NCBI GenBank assembly: GCA_904420435.1
Contig: CAJFVK010000003.1
Location: 1-58,580, forward strand
DNA: 58,580 nt
DNA from: an uncultured Oscillospiraceae bacterium
GTDB lineage: Bacteria > Bacillota > Clostridia > Oscillospirales > Oscillospiraceae
Reading direction: 5' to 3'
Shown piece after piece: positions 51,942 through 58,580 of the stretch; positions within the stretch are counted from its first letter, which is position 1; each line of letters opens with the position of its first letter. The position numbers and the translations under genes were made by a program. The notes under the pieces are model-generated. The model worked only from the letters and a program-made list of their open reading frames with translations. It had not been told where the DNA came from and searched no databases.

Positions 51942-53459
51942 TCAGGTACAGGATGCCGCCCGCATCAGGTTGACCTCGTTGGCCTCGCCCCGGAGCATCT
52001 CGCACTGGACGGTGCCCTTTCCCAGGACCACCAGCCGGTCGCACATGGCCAGCAGCTCCGGCATTTCCGAGCTGATGAGGATGATGGAGATGCCCATGTC
52101 GGTCAGCTCCTGCATCAGCTTGTAAATTTCGGACTTGGTTCCCACGTCGATGCCCCGGGTGGGCTCGTCGAGCATCAGGATTTTGATGTTGCTCATGAGC
52201 CACTTGGCCAGGATGACCTTCTGCTGGTTGCCGCCGGAGAGGTTGGTGATCTGGGTGTCCAGCGACGGGGCCTTGACGCTGAGCTTCTCAAAGTACTCCT
52301 CCGCCAGGCTCAGCTCCTTCTGGCGGTCCACAAAGAGCCCTTTCAGAAGGTTCCGCAGGCACACCAGGGTCATGTTTTCCCGGATGGACATGGTCCAGAT
52401 AAAGCCGTTTTTCTTCCGGTCCTCGGAGAGGAAGCCAAGCCCCAGCTTGATCGCCTCGATGGGCTCGCTGATCCGGACCTCCTTCCCCTCCAGATACAGC
52501 TTGCCCGCCTGCTTGGGCAGGGCGCCGAAGATGGCGCTGACCAGCTCGGAGCGGCCGGAGCCCACCAGGCCGGACAGGCCGAGGATCTCGCCCTTCCGCA
52601 AAGAGAAGCTCACGTCCTCGATGATCGACTTGCCGTAGGCGAAGGGGTGGGCTACGCGGAAGTGCTCCACCCGGAGGACCTCCTCTCCGATGTTCGCCTT
52701 GCGGGCGGGATACATGGCGTCCAGATGGCGGCCGATCATGTCCTCGATGACCTTTGCGCTGTCATACCCGTCGGCTTTCCGGTATTCGCTGATTTTTTCG
52801 CCGTCCCGGAAGACCACGGTCCGGTCGCACAGGGCGAAGATCTCGTCCAGCTTGTGGGAGATGTAGATGCAGGAGATCCCCTTGTCCTTCAGGCCCCGGA
52901 GAATTTCCATGAGGCTGCCCGCCTCCTTCTCCGTCAGAACGGAGGTGGGCTCATCCAGGATCAGGATCTTGGGCTTCCGGTAGAGCGCCCGGGCAATGGA
53001 CACCAGCTGCTGCATGGAGGGGCTCAGATTCCGGACGGTGACCCGGGTGTCGATGTCAACGCCCAGGGTGTCCAGAGCGGTGCGGGCCTCCTCGTGGACC
53101 TTCTTCCAGTTGATAAAGCCCACGCCGCTGCGGGGATAGCGCCCCAGCAGGATGTTTTCCCCCACCGTCAGGTCCAGCTCCAGGTTTAGCTCCTGATAGA
53201 TCATGGCGATGCCGGCGCTCTCCGAGTCGGCCGGCCCCTGGAACTTGCAGAGCTTGTCGCCCAGCAGGAGCTCCCCCTCGTAGGAGCCGTAGGGATAGAT
53301 GCCGCTCAGGATTTTCATCAGCGTGGATTTCCCGGCGCCGTTTTCGCCCACCAGGGCCAGGATCTCGTTGGGATAGAGCTCCATATCCACGCCCTTCAGG
53401 GCCACCGTGCCGCTGAAGCGCTTGATCACGTTTTTCACAGACAGAATGGCGCTGCTCAT
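51942..53459 (-). CDS. Sugar ABC transporter ATP-binding protein (RbsA/MglA type)
   Basis: 505 residues with two nucleotide-binding domains. The first has Walker A GENGAGKSTLMKIL (about 37-50), signature LSPSMQQLVS and Walker B ILDEPTSVLT. The second has a degenerate Walker A GLVGSGRSELVSAI, signature LSGGNQQKVILAKWL and Walker B LDEPTRGIDVGTKSEI. This is the usual RbsA layout. It follows the permease by 12 bases. Confidence 0.96.
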   Translation of the reverse strand: MSSAILSVKNVIKRFSGTVALKGVDMELYPNEILALVGENGAGKSTLMKILSGIYPYGSYEGELLLGDKLCKFQGPADSESAGIAMIYQELNLELDLTVGENILLGRYPRSGVGFINWKKVHEEARTALDTLGVDIDTRVTVRNLSPSMQQLVSIARALYRKPKILILDEPTSVLTEKEAGSLMEILRGLKDKGISCIYISHKLDEIFALCDRTVVFRDGEKISEYRKADGYDSAKVIEDMIGRHLDAMYPARKANIGEEVLRVEHFRVAHPFAYGKSIIEDVSFSLRKGEILGLSGLVGSGRSELVSAIFGALPKQAGKLYLEGKEVRISEPIEAIKLGLGFLSEDRKKNGFIWTMSIRENMTLVCLRNLLKGLFVDRQKELSLAEEYFEKLSVKAPSLDTQITNLSGGNQQKVILAKWLMSNIKILMLDEPTRGIDVGTKSEIYKLMQELTDMGISIILISSEMPELLAMCDRLVVLGKGTVQCEMLRGEANEVNLMRAASCT

Positions 53460-53471
53460 CGTCCCGCCTCC

Positions 53472-54530
53472 TTACTGCTTATCGACGGCCGTGGCGCTCT
53501 TTTTCAGCTCCGTGTTCTTGATGGACTGCCGCTGGATCAGGGAGCGCTTGTACTGATCGAGGAGGACGGAGAGGATCATGACCACGCCGAACACCACGTT
53601 CTGCCAGTATACGGAGATCCGCATAACGGTCAGGCTGTTGGTCAGCGCCTCCATGAACACCGCGCCCAGGGCCGCGCCCAGCATGGTGCCCATGCCGCCG
53701 GAAATGGAGATGCCGCCGATGATGGCACCGCAGATGACCTTCATCTCCAGGCCGGTGCCGGTGGAGGGCTCGGCGGAGCCCATGCGGGAGGCCATCATGA
53801 TGCCGGCGAAGGCGACCAGCACGCCCATGATAACATAGACCAGCATCTTTGTCCGCTGGATGTTGATGCCGGAGATCCGGGCCGCCTCCTGGTTGCCGCC
53901 CAGAGCGTAGACCGAGCGGCCGAAATAGGTGCGGGAGAGGGCGATGTGCCCCACGACGACGACGAGGATGGCGATGATGACAATGATGGGTACGCCAAGG
54001 ATCCGGTGGGGCTCCAGGTCAACGAAACCGTCCGGCAGCGGATAGATCGGAACGCCCCTGGTCAGAACGGAAACCGTGCCGCGCAGGGCGTACTGCATGC
54101 CCAGCGTGACAATCATCGGGGGGATGCCGGTCTTGACGATAAGAAAGCCGTTGACCGCGCCGCAGACCGCGCCCAGCAGCAGGCCCACCAGGATGCCAAC
54201 GGGGATCGGCAGTCCCCAGTCCGTGATGGCTAGGCAGCACAGGATTGCGCCCAGGGCGTAGGTGGAACCAATGGAGAGGTCCAGCCCGCCGGTAATCAGG
54301 ATCATAGACATGCCCACGACGCTGATCATCGTGAAGCCGGAGGCCCGGAGGATGTTGACGATGTTCTTCCCGCTGAGGAAGGTGGGATTGACGATGGTCA
54401 CAATGGCGACAAAGACCACCAGAATTAAGACGATGCCGCTCTCCGGCCGGCGCAGGAACCAGTTGAAGAAGCCCTTGAACAGGTCCCTCAGGCTCTTTTC
54501 GCGCCGGGGCTCTTGGCCTTTTACTGACAT
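53472..54530 (-). CDS. Sugar ABC transporter permease (RbsC type)
   Basis: 352 residues, about ten membrane helices. MSMILITGGLDLSIGSTYAL (about 85-104) is the BPD_transp_2 hallmark, and LGGNQEAARISGI is the loop that couples to the ATPase. The ATG at 54530 follows GGGAGG; an open frame runs a further 35 codons upstream without a ribosome site. A basic N-terminal tail of about 30 residues is present. It is the first gene of the importer operon. Confidence 0.94.
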   Translation of the reverse strand: MSVKGQEPRREKSLRDLFKGFFNWFLRRPESGIVLILVVFVAIVTIVNPTFLSGKNIVNILRASGFTMISVVGMSMILITGGLDLSIGSTYALGAILCCLAITDWGLPIPVGILVGLLLGAVCGAVNGFLIVKTGIPPMIVTLGMQYALRGTVSVLTRGVPIYPLPDGFVDLEPHRILGVPIIVIIAILVVVVGHIALSRTYFGRSVYALGGNQEAARISGINIQRTKMLVYVIMGVLVAFAGIMMASRMGSAEPSTGTGLEMKVICGAIIGGISISGGMGTMLGAALGAVFMEALTNSLTVMRISVYWQNVVFGVVMILSVLLDQYKRSLIQRQSIKNTELKKSATAVDKQ

Positions 54531-54736
54531 AGACAGAAACCTCCCATGTTGTTGATTGTGGCGTGCGTCCGCCTGACCTTGTATATCCATAATAAACAAA
54601 AAAGAAAAAGAAATATACACTGTTTCTATGCACAATTATGGGATTCCCTGTTAAGATTTTGCACTGTTGCCGTTTTTTGCGCTCCGCCAGAGCAAAAATT
54701 TACACAGAATTAACAAAAAAGTACACGGCACGGTCG
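54531..54736. promoter_or_regulatory. Divergent control region of the importer operon and the third UROD gene
   Basis: AT-rich. An imperfect inverted repeat at 54673-54699 (TTTTTTGC-GCTC against GAGC-AAAAATT) lies near the middle. No confident - strand promoter was found for the importer, only TATTAT/TATATT-like boxes around 54585-54615, which suggests an activator-dependent promoter. Confidence 0.4.
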
Positions 54737-54765
54737 TTGAGGGACCGTTGGTTTTCCTGTAGGAT
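54737..54765 (+). promoter_or_regulatory. Promoter of the third UROD-family gene
   Basis: TTGAGG (54737-54742), 17-base spacer, TAGGAT (54760-54765). Confidence 0.55.
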
Positions 54766-54810
54766 GGTAACCAGAAAAGCCACGGGGTTTATCAAAAAAG
54801 GAGGAGTACC

Positions 54811-55839
54811 ATGACGCGCATTGAGCGAATCCGCACAGTGATGAGCGGGGGGATTCCGGACAGGATCCCTGTGATGACACACAACTTTCTGATGGCGGCC
54901 CGGGAGGCCGGCGTTACCATGGAGGAGTACCGCGGCAGCGCGGACGTGATCGCGAAGACGCTGATCGACGCCTGCCGCCGCTACGATACAGACGGCATCC
55001 TGCTGGATGTGGACACGGCTCTGCTGGCGAGCGCCTGCGGCGCGGAGGTGATGTACCCAAAGGATATCGCCGCGGTGACCGCGGACGAGCAGCCCAGGTC
55101 CCTGGAGCAGATCATCGACGATCTCGCGGAGGTGGACCTGCGAAGCAGCGACCGGGTCAAGATCTACCTGGAGGCCATCAACAAGATGGCGGATTGGTGC
55201 AATGCCAACGACGTGTTCCTGCGGGCCAACGCGGACCAGGGCCCCTTCTCCCTGGGGTGCCTGCTGGTCGGCATGAACGAATTCCTGGTGACGCTGCTGG
55301 ACGAGGACGCGGAGGAGGACCTGATGGCGCTCATGGAGCAGACTCTCCGGATCTCCCTGCAGATGCACCGGCTCTGCTTTGAGGCCGGCGGCCACAGCAC
55401 CAGCTACGGCAACAGCTCGGAGGGGTGCTCGGTGGTTTCTCCCGCCATTTTCCGCAAGTTCGGCAAGCCCTTTGAAATCCGGCTGAACCGGCAGCTGAAG
55501 GAGGAGGGGATCCCCACCATCTGCCACATCTGCGGCTGGGCGGATCCGATCCTGGAGGATCTGGCGGAAACCGGCTGCCCTATGTATGAGTTTGACGCGC
55601 GCACGGATATCCATAAGGCGCGGGCGGCGGGGAAGGGGCACTACGCCCTCTCCGGGAACCTGGACCCCGCTATGCTCAACAGCGCCGGCGTGGAGGAGGT
55701 CCGTGCGGCCTGCCGGGAGCTGCTGGACCTGTTCCGGGGGCAGGGCGGCCTGATGATCGGTCCCGGCTGCGCCCTCGGACCGGACACGCCGGGCGAGAAT
55801 ATCCACGCGCTGGTGGAGATGACAAAACAGTTTGGCTGA
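54811..55839 (+). CDS. UROD/MtaA-family methyltransferase-like protein
   Basis: 342 residues. It begins MTRIERIRTVMSGGIPDRIP, the normal UROD-superfamily start. CHICGW (His239, Cys241) and GPGCALGPDTPGENI (Cys320) together form the His-x-Cys...Cys zinc site of cobamide-dependent methyltransferases such as MtaA and MtbA; YALSGNLDP is the conserved loop before it. AAAGGAGG precedes the ATG. It is less divergent than the two paralogs at 29-31 kb. A methyl-group transfer to or from a corrinoid is the family expectation, but no corrinoid protein lies nearby. Confidence 0.87.
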   Translation: MTRIERIRTVMSGGIPDRIPVMTHNFLMAAREAGVTMEEYRGSADVIAKTLIDACRRYDTDGILLDVDTALLASACGAEVMYPKDIAAVTADEQPRSLEQIIDDLAEVDLRSSDRVKIYLEAINKMADWCNANDVFLRANADQGPFSLGCLLVGMNEFLVTLLDEDAEEDLMALMEQTLRISLQMHRLCFEAGGHSTSYGNSSEGCSVVSPAIFRKFGKPFEIRLNRQLKEEGIPTICHICGWADPILEDLAETGCPMYEFDARTDIHKARAAGKGHYALSGNLDPAMLNSAGVEEVRAACRELLDLFRGQGGLMIGPGCALGPDTPGENIHALVEMTKQFG

Positions 55840-55894
55840 AGCCGGCGCGCCGCCGCGTGACGGCTATCTGCTGACGGCGAAGGAGGAATCTGCC

Positions 55895-56494
55895 ATGGCT
55901 GTTCCGGAATATTTGGTCCGCCGGGTGGACTGCCCGGTCTGGGGACAGATCCCACCGGTCACGCTGCTGCATACAGGGTGGCTGCCTCCCTGCGGCGTGT
56001 CCGCCTGGGCCCAGGCCTGTCATGACGGGGAGCGCCTGTTTCTCCGGCTGTGGGCGGAGGAGTCCGATATCCGGGCGACCCTGACCGGCCCCCTGGAGCA
56101 GGTCTGCGACGACAGCTGCCTGGAGTTTTTCTTCGCGCCCCTGCCGGGGGACCCGCGGTACTTCAACTTTGAGTGCAATCCCCTGGGGACGCTCTATCTG
56201 GGGTTCGGAACAGGGCGCTCCGACCGGGTCCGTCAGCTGGTCCAGGACCCGGGGATTTTTCAGATCAAGCCCTTTTCCACGGAAGCCGGATGGGGGGTAA
56301 CGCTGGCCATTCCGGGCGAGTTTATCCGCCTCTATATGCCGGAGTTCCGCTTCTCCGGCCAGGCCCATGGAAACTTTTACAAGTGTGCGGACCAGGCGGA
56401 GGTTCCCCATTATCTGGCGTGGTCGAAGCCGGAGAGCAGTACGCCGGACTACCACCGGCCCACGGACTTCGGGCGGCTTCTGTTGGAAGGATAG
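55895..56494 (+). CDS. CBM9-like carbohydrate-binding protein
   Basis: 199 residues with no signal peptide. The pattern FLRLWAEESDIRATL, DDSCLEFFFAPLP, YFNFECNPLGTLYLGFG and WGVTLAIPGEFI resembles the beta-sandwich of carbohydrate-binding family 9-like proteins found alone in clostridia. The ATG at 55895 follows AAGGAGG. It lies 55 bases after the UROD-family gene and probably shares its transcript. Its ligand and role are unknown. Confidence 0.78.
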   Translation: MAVPEYLVRRVDCPVWGQIPPVTLLHTGWLPPCGVSAWAQACHDGERLFLRLWAEESDIRATLTGPLEQVCDDSCLEFFFAPLPGDPRYFNFECNPLGTLYLGFGTGRSDRVRQLVQDPGIFQIKPFSTEAGWGVTLAIPGEFIRLYMPEFRFSGQAHGNFYKCADQAEVPHYLAWSKPESSTPDYHRPTDFGRLLLEG

Positions 56495-56576
56495 CGGAAG
56501 CCGGGAGCAAATCCGGCGGTGCCCGCAGGCCGCTGAAAATCGCCGCTGCTCCGGGCGGCGGGCAAAAAGCAAATAG

Positions 56577-56608
56577 AAATGGCCGCCCTTTCGGGGCGGC
56601 CATTTTTT
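56577..56608 (+). terminator. Intrinsic terminator after the CBM9-like gene
   Basis: A 12-bp stem (56577-56588 with 56594-56605), five-base loop, with a run of six T at its end. Confidence 0.88.
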
Positions 56609-57131
56609 GCGCGCCTCCTGTTTCAGGCTCCGCCGCAGCCACGCCCGGCGGCCATAGGCCACGAGGCCGCGCTCCCACTGTTGTGCAGGCAGCCCTTTTA
56701 CCGCAGATCTGTTTTGCCCTCGATTTCCGGCAGCATTTGCGCATGCGCGCCATTCTGGTTCCATGACAATACCCCCTGATGCAGGCCGATTTCCTGCATC
56801 AGGGGGTATGCTGTCTGCTGCCCGTTTTTGCCGGGAGAGCGGTGGGGGTGTGAACAGGTGTCGTTAGGCGGCGGACCATATGCCTGGGGCAGGAGAGAGG
56901 GGCAGGTCCTGCCGGGCAGCGCCAAAGATTTCATCATAGAATTTTGCGCATCAAACGATGGGGGAAACGGCATTTCCTCCCGAACGCACCTGCGAATCAG
57001 ACAAGATTCAGTGGTAAAATGAGAAACTTTTTGTGCGAAACATCAAACCGCCTCCTGTGGATAGCCAATCGTGTATAGCCCGATGACTTTCGCGGCATTT
57101 CCGTTTTGTCAAAATAAACCATACAATTTGG
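56609..57131. other. Gene-free interval
   Basis: More than 500 bases with no supported gene. A 64-codon frame at 56828-57022 has no family resemblance. The main structure is the 17-bp perfect inverted repeat at 56769-56809. Composition becomes AT-richer toward the LysR stop. Confidence 0.45.
56769..56809. repeat. 17-bp perfect inverted repeat
   Basis: 56769-56785 pairs perfectly with 56793-56809, loop of seven. No T run follows on either strand. It could be a weak bidirectional terminator, an RNA-processing hairpin or the end of a small mobile relic. Confidence 0.6.
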
Positions 57132-58085
57132 TTAACCGGAAACCATTTTGATCCTCGCGTCATAGGCGAACATGTCTTTCTGTATCATGGCGACCAGCTC
57201 GCGGATGCGCTGGAGATTGCGGCTGCTCTTGCTGTAGGCGGCATAGGAGTACCGGGTCAGCGGAAGGCCGGGCAGCGTACAGGCGACGACGGGCACATCC
57301 CCGTCCGCCGTCCGGATGTTTTTGCTCTCCTTCCTTACGCTGACATACCCATAGCCCATCCCGTCCCGCACCAGCATCCGGATCACATCGGCGCTGCCCG
57401 CGGTAATGGTTCTGCCGTGGACGATGTTGTACTGCTGCTCCAGGGAGAGCCGGCCCATATAGGAGCCGATGGAGTCGTCCGACTCCACGCAGTCAAGGCC
57501 GCTGAGCTGCTCGGGCCGGAGGACATAGGGATTGTCAAAGCTCTGCTCCCAGGTGAGATCCTCCGGAGTGAGCCCGAAGGCCTTGGGCACCAGAAGGCGC
57601 ATGGACTCAACGCCCAGGGGCAGCTGTTCATAGGCGGGGTCCTCCAGGGAGAAGGCCCCCACGGCCACGTCAATCTCCCCGCTGAGCAGCTTTCCCGGCA
57701 GCTTCAGCTCGCCGCAGGTGGTGATCCCCAGATCCATATCCGGATAGCGGCGGGCGAAGGTTTCCACCGCCTGGGGCAGCCAGAAGCCGGCCCTGCTGTA
57801 TCCGGTCCCTATGGTGATTTTCTCCCTGGACTGGGCCATCTGCTTGAGCCTTTTGCGCAGGTTCAGCTCCGTGGTTTCGATCTTCAGCTTTTCCTGCAAA
57901 AAGAGGCTGCCCTCCGGGGTGAGGGAGATGGGCAGCTTGGCCCTGTCCAGCAGCTTGACGCCGTACTCCTCCTCCAGCTTGTTTACATACCTGGTCAGCG
58001 ACGGCTGGGTGATGAAGAGCCTCTGGGCGGCCTTGGTCAGGTTCTTCTCCTCCACAATAGCGATGAAATATTCCAGGTGTTCCAT
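57132..58085 (-). CDS. LysR-family transcriptional regulator
   Basis: 317 residues. The start at 58085, with AAGGAAGGAG upstream, gives MEHLEYFIAIVEEKNLTKAA, then RLFITQPSLTRYVNKLEEEYG, the LysR winged helix-turn-helix (about 1-60). The effector domain begins near KITIGTGYSRAGFWLP. An upstream in-frame start at 58226 would overlap the promoter. It is divergent from a MatC-like transporter, its probable target, as is usual for LysR genes. Confidence 0.93.
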   Translation of the reverse strand: MEHLEYFIAIVEEKNLTKAAQRLFITQPSLTRYVNKLEEEYGVKLLDRAKLPISLTPEGSLFLQEKLKIETTELNLRKRLKQMAQSREKITIGTGYSRAGFWLPQAVETFARRYPDMDLGITTCGELKLPGKLLSGEIDVAVGAFSLEDPAYEQLPLGVESMRLLVPKAFGLTPEDLTWEQSFDNPYVLRPEQLSGLDCVESDDSIGSYMGRLSLEQQYNIVHGRTITAGSADVIRMLVRDGMGYGYVSVRKESKNIRTADGDVPVVACTLPGLPLTRYSYAAYSKSSRNLQRIRELVAMIQKDMFAYDARIKMVSG

Positions 58086-58170
58086 AAAAAGCTCCTTCCT
58101 CTTATGCTGGGTGACCGCCGCCTGGGACCGCGGAAGGTCCGGGGTGTCTGATGTGGCAAAATATACAGTT

Positions 58171-58199
58171 ATTATAGCGGAAAGAGGGAATATTTTCAA
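58171..58199 (-). promoter_or_regulatory. Promoter of the LysR gene
   Basis: On the - strand TTGAAA (58199-58194), 17-base spacer, TATAAT (58176-58171). The remaining bases to 58403 hold no other clear element; the divergent transporter promoter was not identified. Confidence 0.8.
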
Positions 58200-58403
58200 C
58201 AGTTTTCCAGGGACAACTCCAACCATCTGGCCACAGGCCTCTCCCGGCGGAGGGCTTTGTGGTCAGGCTGCGGAAAAGAGAAAAGGAGGTGGAGCCCGGC
58301 TCCAGGCAGGTCTTGCAGGCCATCCGTCTGCCGGCGGGAGAAATCCGACCGACAGAAACAGCGGAGAGAAAAGAGAAAATTATCAGAGAAAGAAGGTCAT
58401 GAA

Positions 58404-58580
58404 ATGGAATCCACCACATGGGCAATCATTTCCCTCGTCGGGCTGGTTGCGATTATTCTGCTGGCAAACCTGCGGAATATCAACGTGGGCCTTGTAGGCT
58501 TCGCCATGGCGATGCTCCTGGCCACGGTCAGCGGATTGGAACTGCGGGACGTGTACAGCTCCTTCAACGTCCAGATCTTC
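58404..58580 (+). CDS. MatC/SLC13-like dicarboxylate transporter, N-terminal part (window edge)
   Basis: 59 codons are seen and the frame is open at the right edge. TTWAIISLVGLVAIILLANL then RNINVGLVGFAMAMLLATV resembles the N-terminal domain of MatC-type dicarboxylate carriers. Two membrane helices are visible. AGAAGG lies six bases ahead of the ATG at 58404. The divergent LysR gene suggests inducible control by an organic acid. Confidence 0.72.
   Translation, partial: MESTTWAIISLVGLVAIILLANLRNINVGLVGFAMAMLLATVSGLELRDVYSSFNVQIF

Noticed and set aside
56828..57022. 64-codon + strand frame before the LysR stop
   Set aside because: No ribosome site, no motif, composition unlike neighbours.
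1..58580. CRISPR array, insertion sequence, prophage or tRNA-linked island
   Set aside because: No regularly spaced repeats, transposase, integrase or tRNA gene was found in reading the window on both strands.

Overview
The window is a GC-rich chromosomal segment of a low-redox, Gram-positive-type anaerobe, most likely a clostridial Oscillospiraceae (Oscillibacter/Dysosmobacter/Flavonifractor-like). This is inferred from a SigH-type sigma factor, the RbgA/YsxC/Trigger factor-ClpP-ClpX-Lon order, a CcdA-TlpA fusion, YesM/YesN-like two-component genes, a single-chain molybdenum hydroxylase of the selenium-dependent xanthine dehydrogenase type, and strong AGGAGG ribosome sites. No rRNA, tRNA, insertion sequence, prophage or CRISPR array was seen.

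Region 1 (1-27.4 kb, almost all + strand) is housekeeping. It holds the tail of one threonine synthase, polA-rimI-GNAT-tsaD, lepB-rbgA-rnhB-yraN-dipeptidase, a second longer threonine synthase, a metallophosphoesterase, tig-clpP-clpX-lon-engB (protein folding and turnover), ruvC-ruvA-[three small genes]-ruvB, glmM and a sigH-like gene. The ruvC promoter carries a LexA-type operator between its -35 and -10 boxes. The sigH-like gene has a strong promoter only five bases from its ATG.

Region 2 (27.6-35.9 kb, - strand) is an accessory metabolic island: a single-chain xanthine dehydrogenase-like molybdoenzyme, a PucR-type regulator with a terminator in its own leader, two paralogous UROD-fold (methyltransferase-like) enzymes, and a GPH-type cation symporter. 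Import of a small molecule and its processing by the UROD pair is the simplest reading; the substrate is unknown.

Region 3 (36-42.5 kb) has thiN and thiT, divergent from promoters that share one -35 box. thiT is behind a TPP riboswitch with a terminator platform. Next come a long structured leader, a Pit phosphate transporter with its DUF47 partner, CcdA-TlpA behind a perfect 12-bp palindrome, Ogt and an HpcH/HpaI aldolase.

Region 4 (42.5-54.5 kb, - strand) has a GNAT, an RraA-like aldolase, and an amino-sugar locus. The latter comprises a ribose-type ABC importer, a YesM/YesN-like two-component pair with its own promoter, a long ROK protein, nagA and nagB. Together they would import, phosphorylate, deacetylate and deaminate an N-acetylated amino sugar into fructose-6-phosphate.

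Region 5 (54.8 kb-end) has a third UROD-family gene with a complete His-x-Cys...Cys zinc site, a CBM9-like protein, and a LysR regulator divergent from a MatC/SLC13-like transporter that runs off the window. All functional assignments are by motif and family recognition from sequence alone; no database search was run.
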